A DNA stretch of 64,000 bases from Rhodopseudomonas palustris (GTDB taxonomy: Bacteria; Pseudomonadota; Alphaproteobacteria; Rhizobiales; Xanthobacteraceae): the NCBI RefSeq assembly GCF_003226555.1, contig NZ_QKQS01000006.1, forward strand, positions 1-64,000. The letters run 5' to 3'. The translations under genes and the position numbers were made by a program. Below the pieces are notes generated by a model. The model saw nothing but the letters and a program-made list of their open reading frames with translations. It was not told the origin of the DNA and searched no databases. Positions 24,786 to 32,423 of this stretch are shown here, piece by piece (position 1 is the first letter of the stretch; the number at the start of each line of letters is the position of its first letter).

Positions 24786-27101
24786 ATGAAGTTCGTCAAT
24801 GCCGGCGCGAATGCCGGTCGTAATTCTGTGGCCAGCGCACTGTTGCTGCGCAGCGCGTTGATCGCACCATTGGTGTCGATGCCGGCGGCGGCCGTCGCGC
24901 AAAGCGCTAAACCGCAAGCAACCGAGCTGCCCGCGGTCGAGGTCGCCGCCCCGGAGGCCAGCCGGCGCCAGGCGCAGCCGGCACGCGACAGAAGCCGCTC
25001 CGCGGCAGGCCGTGCGCGACGCCCCGCGCAGCGTGCCGTGCAAGCGCCGCAGCCGGTGCAGCCGGTGCAGCGCGCGGTGTTCGAGCGCGGCACCGATCCG
25101 GTTGCCGGCTTCGTGCCGAGCGTCAGCGCCAGCGGCACCAAGACCGACACCAAGCTGATCGAGACGCCGCAGTCGGTCTCCGTGATCAGCCGCGACAATC
25201 TCGATGCGCGCGGCATCGACACCGTGGCGCAGGCGCTGCAATACACCGCCGGCGTCGCGGTGCAGACGTTCGGCGGCGATCCCCGCTACGATCAGGCGCG
25301 CATCCGCGGCTTCGAGACCAACGGTTTTTCCAATTTCCGCGACGGCCTGCGCGACACCGCCAACGGCTCGGCCTATTTCTCGGTGTTCCGCAACGAACCC
25401 TACGGCGTGCAGCGCATCGACGTCGTCAAGGGCCCCAGCTCGGTGATGTACGGCCAGAGCCCGCCCGGCGGCCTGATCGACCTGATCAGCAAGCGCCCAA
25501 CCGAGCAAGCGTTCGGCGAGGTGGTCGGCCTGATCGGCAGCGCCGACCGGCTGCAGGGGGCATTCGATGTCGGCGGCCCGGTCGACAAGGACAAAACCGT
25601 GCTCTATCGGCTCACCGGCGTGCTGCGGGATTCCGACGCGCAGGTCGCGAAGTTCTCCGACAAGATCAAGGACGACCGCGCCTATATCGCGCCGGCGGTG
25701 ACTTGGCGGCCGACCAACGACACCACCCTGACGATCCTCAGCGACTATCAGCACGACGTCACCGGCATCGCCAGCCCGCTGTCGATCGCAACGGTCCGCG
25801 GCGGCAAGGTCGTCAACATGCGCGCGCTGCCGCTGTTTGCCGGCGATCCGTCGTACAACACCTTCGACCAGACCCAGTACCGGATCGGCTATCAGTTCGA
25901 GCACCGCTTCAGCGACAATCTGATCGTGCGCTCGCGGGCGCGCTACGGCCACGTCGATCTGGAGTATCGTTCCATTACCCAGGCCGGCACGCCGCTCGAC
26001 ACCCAAACCGTGTTTCCACGGAACGCGCGCCGAGTGCTCGAGAACAGCGACAGCTTCGGCATCGACAACCACGTCATCGCCAAGACCTCGACCGGTCCGC
26101 TGCAGCACACCGTGCTGATCGGGACCGATTATCAGGCGTTCAAGCTCGACGGCGAGTCATTCGGTGGCATCGCGCCGTCGCTCAACCTACTCAATCCGAT
26201 CTACGGCCAGCCGGTGGCGATGCCGACGTTCCGGCTGCAGAGCTACAAGCAGAACCTGAACCAGGCGGGCGTCTATCTGCAGGACCAGATCAAGCTGCAG
26301 AACTGGATCCTGACGCTCGGCGGCCGCTACGACGCCGCCCAGCAGACCATCCTCAACCGCCTCACCGGCGTGCCGCAGCCGAACGACGACACCGCCTTCA
26401 CCAAGCGCGCCGGCCTGACCTACGTGTTCGACAGCGGCCTCGCGCCCTATGTCAGCTATTCCGAATCGTTTCTGCCGACAGGGGGCGTCGATTTCAACTC
26501 CAACGCCTTCAAGCCCACCAAAGGGAAGCAATACGAGGGCGGCATCAAGTTCCAGCCGAACCGCGATCTCCTGTTCACAGCCGCGGTGTTCGACCTTACA
26601 CAGGACAATGTGCTGACTGCCGATCCGAACCATCTGAATTACAACATCCAGACCGGCCAGGTGAATTCGCGCGGCCTGGAGCTGGAGCTGCTGGCCAAGC
26701 CAGTGCCGGGACTCAATATTCTGGCGAGCTACACGCTGCAGAATTTAAAGAATACCCAGAGCAACAACGGTGACGTCGGCAAGATGCCGGTGCTGATCCC
26801 CCGCCACATGGCGTCGGCCTTCGCCGACTACACCCTGCAGAGCGGACCGCTCGCCGGATGGGGCTTCGGCGCCGGCTTCCGCTACATCGGCGAGTCCTAC
26901 ATGGACACCCTCAATACGCTCACCAACGACGCGTATACGGTGTTCGACGCCGGGCTGCATTATCGCCAGCCGAAGGGCATCAACCTGGCGCTCAACGTCA
27001 AGAATATCGCCAACAAGGACAATACAATGTGCACCGCCACCGGCGGCTGCCAGTACATCGCCCCGCGGGTGATCACCGCGACCGCGAGCTATCGCTGGTG
27101 A
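24786..27101 (+). CDS. TonB-dependent siderophore receptor
   Basis: Outer-membrane ferric-siderophore importer, 771 aa. Signal peptide at residues 1-39 (ends ..AAAVAQS), then a Q/P/R-rich linker to about residue 100. The plug domain follows (ETPQSVSVISRDNLDARGIDT; RIRGFETNGFSNFRDGLRD; RIDVVKGPSSVMYGQSPPGGLI). A 22-strand-type barrel ends in the aromatic ATASYRW. The penultimate CTATGGCQYIAPR pair of cysteines matches FhuA/FoxA-type hydroxamate receptors, so a hydroxamate is the best guess. Its stop overlaps the GTG of the PepSY gene, forming one operon. Confidence 0.93.
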   Translation: MKFVNAGANAGRNSVASALLLRSALIAPLVSMPAAAVAQSAKPQATELPAVEVAAPEASRRQAQPARDRSRSAAGRARRPAQRAVQAPQPVQPVQRAVFERGTDPVAGFVPSVSASGTKTDTKLIETPQSVSVISRDNLDARGIDTVAQALQYTAGVAVQTFGGDPRYDQARIRGFETNGFSNFRDGLRDTANGSAYFSVFRNEPYGVQRIDVVKGPSSVMYGQSPPGGLIDLISKRPTEQAFGEVVGLIGSADRLQGAFDVGGPVDKDKTVLYRLTGVLRDSDAQVAKFSDKIKDDRAYIAPAVTWRPTNDTTLTILSDYQHDVTGIASPLSIATVRGGKVVNMRALPLFAGDPSYNTFDQTQYRIGYQFEHRFSDNLIVRSRARYGHVDLEYRSITQAGTPLDTQTVFPRNARRVLENSDSFGIDNHVIAKTSTGPLQHTVLIGTDYQAFKLDGESFGGIAPSLNLLNPIYGQPVAMPTFRLQSYKQNLNQAGVYLQDQIKLQNWILTLGGRYDAAQQTILNRLTGVPQPNDDTAFTKRAGLTYVFDSGLAPYVSYSESFLPTGGVDFNSNAFKPTKGKQYEGGIKFQPNRDLLFTAAVFDLTQDNVLTADPNHLNYNIQTGQVNSRGLELELLAKPVPGLNILASYTLQNLKNTQSNNGDVGKMPVLIPRHMASAFADYTLQSGPLAGWGFGAGFRYIGESYMDTLNTLTNDAYTVFDAGLHYRQPKGINLALNVKNIANKDNTMCTATGGCQYIAPRVITATASYRW

Positions 27102-28243
27102 CCGGGACACGGAGCTTACGGATCTGGAGCAAGGTCCACACCTGGACCTCGCTGATCAGCATGCTGTTCATGCTGCTGTTGTGCCTCACCGGCCTGCCGC
27201 TGATCTTCCATGAGGAGATCGGGGAACTGACCGAAGAGCACTTCGTGCCGCCGAACCAGATGCGCGAGGCACCCGCTGCGCCGGTCGACGACGTTGTCCG
27301 GGCCGCGCAAGACTCCCGCCCCGGCGATCATGTACTGTTCGTCAACTGGCGCGACGAACAGCCGGGCGTGGTCGTGGTGACGATGTCGCCGACACCGAAG
27401 CCGATGCGCGGGCAATTCTATCGCCTGGTGATGGATGCCCACAGCAAGGCGGTGCTCGGCGAAGAGAAGCCGCAGCGCGGCGTGATGGACATCATCCTGC
27501 TGCTGCACAAGAACCTGTTGCTGGAGCTGCCCGGCGAACTGTTCCTCGGTGCGATGGGCCTCGTGCTTGTGGCGTCGATCGTCTCCGGCGTCGTGGTCTA
27601 TGCGCCGTTCATGCGCAGGCTCGCCTTCGGCACGGTCCGGCAACGTTCGCGGCGGCTGAAATGGCTCGACCTGCACAATCTGTTCGGGATCGTCACCACG
27701 GTCTGGCTGTTCGTCGTCGGGATCACCGGCGCGATCAACACGCTGGCGATGCCGATGTACGATTACTGGCGGAGCCAGGAGCTGCCGCCTCTGCTGGCGC
27801 CGCACCGCGGCGAGCCGGTGGCGCAGGCATCTTCGCTCGACCAGGCCATCGCGCGGGTCCGCGCTGCGCTACCCGACGGCCGCCTCACCTCGATCACGAT
27901 GCCGACCGCGGAGAATTTCGGCAGCCCGCGGCATCTGGTGGTGTGGATGAAGGGCGACTCGGCTTTGACGGCGCTGATTGCCACGCCGACGTTGGTCGAC
28001 GTCGACCAGACCGTACCGGTGCTGGTGCCGCCGATGCCGTGGTACCTGACGCTGCTGCAGATGTCGCGGCCGCTGCATTTCGGCGACTATGGGGGCCTGC
28101 CGCTGAAGATCCTCTGGGCCCTGCTCGACCTCGTCTGCATCGTCGTACTGGCCAGCGGCCTGTATCTGTGGATCGCGAAACAGCGCTTCGGCGGCAGCGC
28201 CCGCAGCGCCCCGATGCAGCCCGCCGACGTGAGGCCCGCATGA
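27098..28243 (+). CDS. PepSY-associated membrane protein (iron-uptake reductase-like)
   Basis: A 381-aa inner-membrane protein of the PepSY_TM family, often encoded beside siderophore receptors and thought to help reduce or release iron in the periplasm. Membrane helices: about residues 13-33 (LISMLFMLLLCLTGLPLIF), 150-170 (GAMGLVLVASIVSGVVVY), 200-220 (FGIVTTVWLFVVGITGAI) and near 345-365 (LLDLVCIVVLASGLYLWI). PepSY-type periplasmic parts lie between them. The start is the GTG overlapping the receptor stop (GTGA), which gives the normal KVHTW.SLI first helix; longer starts lie inside the receptor gene. Confidence 0.85.
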   Translation: MTGTRSLRIWSKVHTWTSLISMLFMLLLCLTGLPLIFHEEIGELTEEHFVPPNQMREAPAAPVDDVVRAAQDSRPGDHVLFVNWRDEQPGVVVVTMSPTPKPMRGQFYRLVMDAHSKAVLGEEKPQRGVMDIILLLHKNLLLELPGELFLGAMGLVLVASIVSGVVVYAPFMRRLAFGTVRQRSRRLKWLDLHNLFGIVTTVWLFVVGITGAINTLAMPMYDYWRSQELPPLLAPHRGEPVAQASSLDQAIARVRAALPDGRLTSITMPTAENFGSPRHLVVWMKGDSALTALIATPTLVDVDQTVPVLVPPMPWYLTLLQMSRPLHFGDYGGLPLKILWALLDLVCIVVLASGLYLWIAKQRFGGSARSAPMQPADVRPA

Positions 28244-28446
28244 CCAGGACCCGTCGAGCGTCTCAGACCACCGCGCAGATCTTCGCCGCCCCGCTCGCAA
28301 TCGGCGTCATCACCGCCCTCGGCCTGACGACGGCGTTGCTCGGCGATGGGCTGTGGGACTGGATTTCCTGGATCGCGCTCGCACTGCCCGTTGCGGTGGC
28401 GGTGGTGTACTGGCGCCTTGGCGCAAAACCAGCCCCGTCTCGATAG
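28240..28446 (+). CDS. Small two-helix membrane protein of siderophore operon
   Basis: A 68-aa protein with two hydrophobic helices (IFAAPLAIGVITALGLTTALL and WISWIALALPVAVAVVYW). It starts on an ATGA overlap with the PepSY gene, so it is the third gene of the same operon. Comparable small membrane proteins accompany PepSY genes in many proteobacterial iron operons; I cannot give this one a firm family name. Confidence 0.75.
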   Translation: MTRTRRASQTTAQIFAAPLAIGVITALGLTTALLGDGLWDWISWIALALPVAVAVVYWRLGAKPAPSR

Positions 28447-28472
28447 AGCCACGGCCCGTCCACACGCACAAA

Positions 28473-28595
28473 GTCATCGCCCGGCTCGTCCGGGCGACCC
28501 AGTATCCCAGAGCGCTGCTGTATTCGTCTCGTGGGGTCGAACAGGCCGAACGCGACCACTTTGGAATACTGGATCCCCGCTTTCGCGGGGATGAC
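28473..28595. repeat. MITE-like palindromic repeat with inverted ends
   Basis: The left end (28473-28505) begins GTCATC and ends CCAGTAT around a CCCGG..CCGGG hairpin. The right end (28566-28595) begins ATACTGG and ends GATGAC around a CCCCGC/GCGGGG hairpin. The two ends are inverted copies of one another at their borders and enclose about 60 bp. The right-end sequence type (CCCCGCTTTCGCGGGGATGAC) is, from memory, a dispersed palindrome of Nitrobacteraceae intergenic regions. No coding capacity; it probably moved with help from an outside transposase. Confidence 0.6.
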
Positions 28596-28708
28596 GACGC
28601 AGAGTGGGGCTACGCCGGTCATGTCATGCATGCGACCGCTCTCCTGGCAGCTCCGACGACTTCACCAATTCACACCCGCCCTCTGCAATTGGCCGCGTCT
28701 GGCCGCTG

Positions 28709-29638
28709 TCAGTCCGGTGGCTTGGCGGCGGTGAACACGCGCTTGTTGGCGGTCGCGAACGCCTTACGCACGGCTTCCAGGAGGAAGCGTGCCTGCGCCG
28801 ACGGCGTGCGCTCCTTCAACGTCAGTACGCCCATCCGGCGATGGATCGCCGGCTCCTCGAGCGGCCGCACCGCTAACCGGCGTTCGTCGAACATCGCCAG
28901 GGTCAGCGCCGGCAGCGCAGTGACGCCGAGGCCGGCCGACACCAGCGTCACTGCCGACAGGATCTGCTCGACCTCGTAGCGCGGCCGGACGGCGATTCCG
29001 GCCTGCGCCATCGCCGCGTCCGTGAAGCGGCGCACCGAGGTGGTCGGCAGCAGCGCGATGAACGGATAGTCGGGAAGATCGCTCCATTGCGCGGTCTTGT
29101 GCCGCGCCAGCGCGTGGCCGCGTTCGCACACGAGAAAGAACGGATCGGCGCCGAGTTCTTCGTAAGCCAGTTCGGGATACGAGCCGGCCTGGATCGTCAC
29201 CGCGAAGTCGACCACGCCGTTGCGCAGCAGCGCCACCGCGCGATCCTGCAGCACGTCGTGGACCGCGATGTCGATCTCCGGAAACTGTTTGGCGAAGGCA
29301 CGTAGCGCGCGCGGCAGTACCGTGGCAGCGACCGACGGCAGAACCGCCAGCGACACCCGGCCGCGCTTGCCGGCGGCGCGCACCGCGATGCCATCGAGCG
29401 CGGATTCGAAATCGCGGACCAGATCCTCCGCGACCGCCGCGAGATCGCGGCCGTCTGGAGTGAGTAGTAATGAGCGCGTGGTGCGATCGAACAGCTTGAA
29501 GCCGATCTGCGCCTCGATCTTGGCGATGGTGCCGCTCAAGCTCGGCTGCGAAATCCCGAGCTTGTCGGCGGCCTCGCTGAACGAACGCGCGCGGCTCGCG
29601 GCGACGAATACCTGCAGCTGTCTCAAAGTTATATTCAT
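28709..29638 (-). CDS. LysR-family transcriptional regulator
   Basis: A 309-aa LTTR. The N-terminal winged helix (ITLRQLQVFVAASRARSFSEAA, then LGISQPSLSGTIAKIEAQIG; residues 3-55) is followed by a linker helix and a periplasmic-binding-type effector domain (about residues 90-300). It is transcribed away from the AtuA/TAXI-TRAP operon, with 91 bp between start codons, the classic layout for a regulator of that operon. The inducer is probably the transported acid or a metabolite of it (inference from layout). Confidence 0.93.
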   Translation of the reverse strand: MNITLRQLQVFVAASRARSFSEAADKLGISQPSLSGTIAKIEAQIGFKLFDRTTRSLLLTPDGRDLAAVAEDLVRDFESALDGIAVRAAGKRGRVSLAVLPSVAATVLPRALRAFAKQFPEIDIAVHDVLQDRAVALLRNGVVDFAVTIQAGSYPELAYEELGADPFFLVCERGHALARHKTAQWSDLPDYPFIALLPTTSVRRFTDAAMAQAGIAVRPRYEVEQILSAVTLVSAGLGVTALPALTLAMFDERRLAVRPLEEPAIHRRMGVLTLKERTPSAQARFLLEAVRKAFATANKRVFTAAKPPD

Positions 29639-29729
29639 AGGTATCGATTATATATCGGACTTTCTTCATCGTTGACACCTATTTTCCTCCACGGCATCGT
29701 TGCCGCCGACAAGAACACGAGGAAACGCG
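29639..29729. promoter_or_regulatory. Divergent LysR/AtuA promoter region
   Basis: An AT-rich stretch of 91 bp. CGATTATATATCG (29645-29657) is an interrupted palindrome with outer CGAT/ATCG arms and is the likely LysR contact site. TTGACA at 29672-29677 faces the AtuA operon, but its -10 17 bp further on is poor, as expected of an activator-dependent promoter. Confidence 0.4.
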
Positions 29730-31085
29730 ATGGGGATGCTGATCGGCGGCGGCGCCGGATTTTCGGGCGACCGTATCGACGCGCCGGTGGCGGTGGTGCG
29801 CGACCTGCGCGCGGCGGGGACACGCGCCGCGATCATTTTCGAGACGCTCGGCGAACGCACCCTGGCGCTGGCGCAATTGCGGCGGCGCGAAAACCCGTCG
29901 CTCGGTTACGAGCCGAAACTGAAGCCGCTGCTGGAGCCGGTGCTGAAGGACTGCCTCGAAGCCGGCATCACCATCGTCGGCAATTTCGGCGCCGCCAATC
30001 CGACGGCCGCCGCGCGACTGATCGCCGATCTCGCCGCCGAGCGCGGCACCAGGGCCAGGATCGGCGTGGTCACCGGCGACGACATGCTCGGCCCTGAGGG
30101 CCTTGCGGTCCTGCGCGAAGCCGCCCCGGATCTGCCGCGCGACGATCTACTCGTCTCCGCCAACGTCTATCTCGGCGCCGCGCCGATCGTGCAGGCGCTT
30201 GGCGACGGCGCGCAGATCGTCGTCACCGGCCGCGTCGCCGATCCGTCGCTGACGCTCGGCCCGCTGATTCATCATTACGGCTGGGCGTTCGACGACTGGT
30301 TGCGGCTCGGCCGCGGCACCATGGCCGGGCACCTGCTCGAATGCGGCGCGCAGGTCAGCGGTGGTTACTTCGCCGATCCCGGCTTTAAGGACGTGCCGAT
30401 GCCGGAAGACATCGGCTTTCCGATCGCGCAGATCCAGTCGGACGGCGGCTTCGTGATCGGCAAGGCGAAGGGCGGCGGACTGGTCGATCGCCGCACCGTC
30501 ACCGAGCAATTGCTGTACGAAGTGCATGATCCTGCCGCCTATCTGACGCCGGACGTGGTCGCCGATATCAGCGACGCCAGCGTCACCGAGCTCGGCGGCG
30601 ACCGGGTGCGGGTCGACGGCGTCCGCGGCCATCGCCGCCCCGATACGCTGAAGGTGACGGTCTGCTACGACGGCGGCTGGCTCGGCGAAGGTGAGATCTC
30701 ATATTACGGCCCGAACGCGCTGGCGCGGGCGCGGCTCGCCGCCGACGTGGTCCGGCGCCGCGCGCCCGGCAGCCTGAAGATCCGCTGCGACGCGATCGGC
30801 GTGCTCAGCGTGCTCGCCGATGACGGCGGCGATGCGTGGTCGATGATGAGCGGCGCCGACCCGCGCGCCGCGCGCGACGTGCGGCTGCGCGTCGCCTTTG
30901 CCGGGCCCGACAAGGCCTCGGTCGAGCGCGGGCTGGCCGAAGTGGAATCGCTGTACTGCACCGGCCCCGCGGCCGGCGGCGGCATTCGCCTGGCGATGCG
31001 ACCGCGGATCGCCGCGACCTCGTGCTACGTACCGCGTGACGCGGTCGCCCCGAGGGTCGAGATCATGGAGGCCGGCCATGCGTGA
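29730..31085 (+). CDS. AtuA-family protein (acyclic terpene utilization / DUF1446)
   Basis: A 451-aa soluble protein of the AtuA family. Visible marks: the glycine-rich start (MLIGGGAGFSGDRIDAP), ITIVGNFGAANPTAAARL, GDGAQIVVTGRVADPSLTLGPL, and GTMAGHLLECGAQVSGGYFADPG with conserved H, C and G residues. In Pseudomonas, atuA lies in the citronellol/geranyl-CoA degradation cluster, but its reaction is not established. Homologues are widespread next to tricarboxylate or TRAP transporters, so a terpene substrate should not be assumed. The ATG follows ACGAGGAA; an ATG 30 nt upstream is unlikely. It overlaps the next gene by 8 nt. Confidence 0.88.
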   Translation: MGMLIGGGAGFSGDRIDAPVAVVRDLRAAGTRAAIIFETLGERTLALAQLRRRENPSLGYEPKLKPLLEPVLKDCLEAGITIVGNFGAANPTAAARLIADLAAERGTRARIGVVTGDDMLGPEGLAVLREAAPDLPRDDLLVSANVYLGAAPIVQALGDGAQIVVTGRVADPSLTLGPLIHHYGWAFDDWLRLGRGTMAGHLLECGAQVSGGYFADPGFKDVPMPEDIGFPIAQIQSDGGFVIGKAKGGGLVDRRTVTEQLLYEVHDPAAYLTPDVVADISDASVTELGGDRVRVDGVRGHRRPDTLKVTVCYDGGWLGEGEISYYGPNALARARLAADVVRRRAPGSLKIRCDAIGVLSVLADDGGDAWSMMSGADPRAARDVRLRVAFAGPDKASVERGLAEVESLYCTGPAAGGGIRLAMRPRIAATSCYVPRDAVAPRVEIMEAGHA

Positions 31086-31422
31086 GCTGCCGCTGCACGC
31101 CCTCGCCCACGCCCGCGCCGGCGACAAGGGCGACCGCCTCAACATCTCGCTGATCGCCTACGCGCCGGAACTGTACGAGCTGCTCGCGCGCGAGGTCACC
31201 ACCGCCGCGGTGGAAGCGATGTTCGCCCACCGCAAGCCGACCGAGATCGCGCGCTACCTGCTGCCGAAGCTGTCGGCGATGAATTTCGTGCTCGACGGCG
31301 TGCTCGACGGCGGCGTCACCCAGGCGTTGAATCTGGATTCCCACGGCAAGACGCTCAGCTTCCGCCTGCTCGAGCTGACGATCGCCGTGCCCGACGAGCT
31401 CGTGCAATTCGCCAAGACGTAG
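31078..31422 (+). CDS. AtuA-associated ferredoxin-fold protein
   Basis: A 114-aa protein equal to the small C-terminal domain fused to AtuA in other bacteria; HARAGDKGDRLNISLIAY at residues 10-27 is its signature. Here it is a separate gene, overlapping atuA by 8 nt, and almost certainly forms a complex with it. No cysteine cluster is present, so the ferredoxin-like label concerns fold only. Catalytic role unknown. Confidence 0.8.
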   Translation: MRELPLHALAHARAGDKGDRLNISLIAYAPELYELLAREVTTAAVEAMFAHRKPTEIARYLLPKLSAMNFVLDGVLDGGVTQALNLDSHGKTLSFRLLELTIAVPDELVQFAKT

Positions 31423-31463
31423 ACCACCACAATCAAAACAAACGAACAAACAGGAGGAACCCC

Positions 31464-32423
31464 ATGCTCAAACGTCTCGCCGTCGCGGCCGCGCTGCTAT
31501 GCGCCGGCACCACTCTGGCGTCCGCACAGCAGAAACTGCTGATCGGCTCGACCAGTTCGTCGTCGTCGCAATACGGTTACTTCGTCGCGGTGTCGCAGCT
31601 GATCAATTCCAAGGTCAAAGGCGTCGACAGCGCCGTGGTCGAGACCGGCGCCACCGTGGACAATCTGCGCCGGCTCGACCGCAAGCAGATCGACCTCGGC
31701 CTGGTGACGACGAACACCGGCTATCAGGCATTCGCCGGCAAGGAGTCGTTCGCCGGCAAGCCGGTCGATGTCCGCCTGTTGTGGGTCTACACCGCCGCGC
31801 CGCAGAACGTGATCGTGCGCGCCGACAGCGGCGTAGGCTCGCTCGCGGGTCTCGCCGGCAAGAAGTTCAATCCGGGGCTACGCGGCTCCTCGACGGAGAA
31901 GACCGCCGAAGCCGTGTTCAAGCTGCTCGGCGTCAATGTCGATGCGGTGCGCGGCTCGACCTCCGACATCGTCGACGCTGTCAAGGACAACCGCGCGATC
32001 GGTTACGTCAAGAGCGGCGCCGGCAACAAGCTCGACGGCTCGACCCTCGACATCGCCACCTTCACGCCGATCAAGGTGCTGTCGCTGACCGATGATCAGG
32101 CCAAGAAGATCCAGACCGAGATGCCCGATCTCGGCGTCGTGGACGTTCCTGCCGGCGCCGCCGACGGAGTGCCGGCCTACAAGACCTGGAGCTTCGGCCT
32201 CGCTGTGGTCGGCCGCGCCGACCTGCCGGAAGACGAGGTCTACAACATCGTCAAGGCGGTGATGGAGGACAGCAGCGTGCAATCCAACGCGCTGGCCGAA
32301 CTGAAGGGCGCCGACATCGCCAAGATGACGGTGGACTACGGGTCGATCCCGCTGCATCCCGGCGCGGCGAAGTATCTGCGTGAGAAGGGCCTGACGATTC
32401 CGCAGCGGATCGCGCCGAAATGA
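31464..32423 (+). CDS. TAXI-family TRAP transporter solute-binding protein
   Basis: Periplasmic binding protein, 319 aa, with a signal peptide (MLKRLAVAAALLCAGTTLASA, cut before QQKLLIGST). The TAXI fold shows SSSSQYGYFVAVSQLI, IDLGLVTTNTGYQAFAG, LAGKKFNPGLRGSSTEKTAEAVF and a C-terminal GSIPLHPGAAKYLREKG. It hands an organic acid, typically a dicarboxylate or another carboxylate, to the fused permease whose gene overlaps its stop. AGGAGG precedes the ATG. Confidence 0.92.
   Translation: MLKRLAVAAALLCAGTTLASAQQKLLIGSTSSSSSQYGYFVAVSQLINSKVKGVDSAVVETGATVDNLRRLDRKQIDLGLVTTNTGYQAFAGKESFAGKPVDVRLLWVYTAAPQNVIVRADSGVGSLAGLAGKKFNPGLRGSSTEKTAEAVFKLLGVNVDAVRGSTSDIVDAVKDNRAIGYVKSGAGNKLDGSTLDIATFTPIKVLSLTDDQAKKIQTEMPDLGVVDVPAGAADGVPAYKTWSFGLAVVGRADLPEDEVYNIVKAVMEDSSVQSNALAELKGADIAKMTVDYGSIPLHPGAAKYLREKGLTIPQRIAPK

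Noticed and set aside
29730-31422. Terpene (citronellol/geraniol) degradation locus
   Set aside because: Only the AtuA parts are present; none of the acyl-CoA carboxylase or hydratase genes that define the pathway are nearby.
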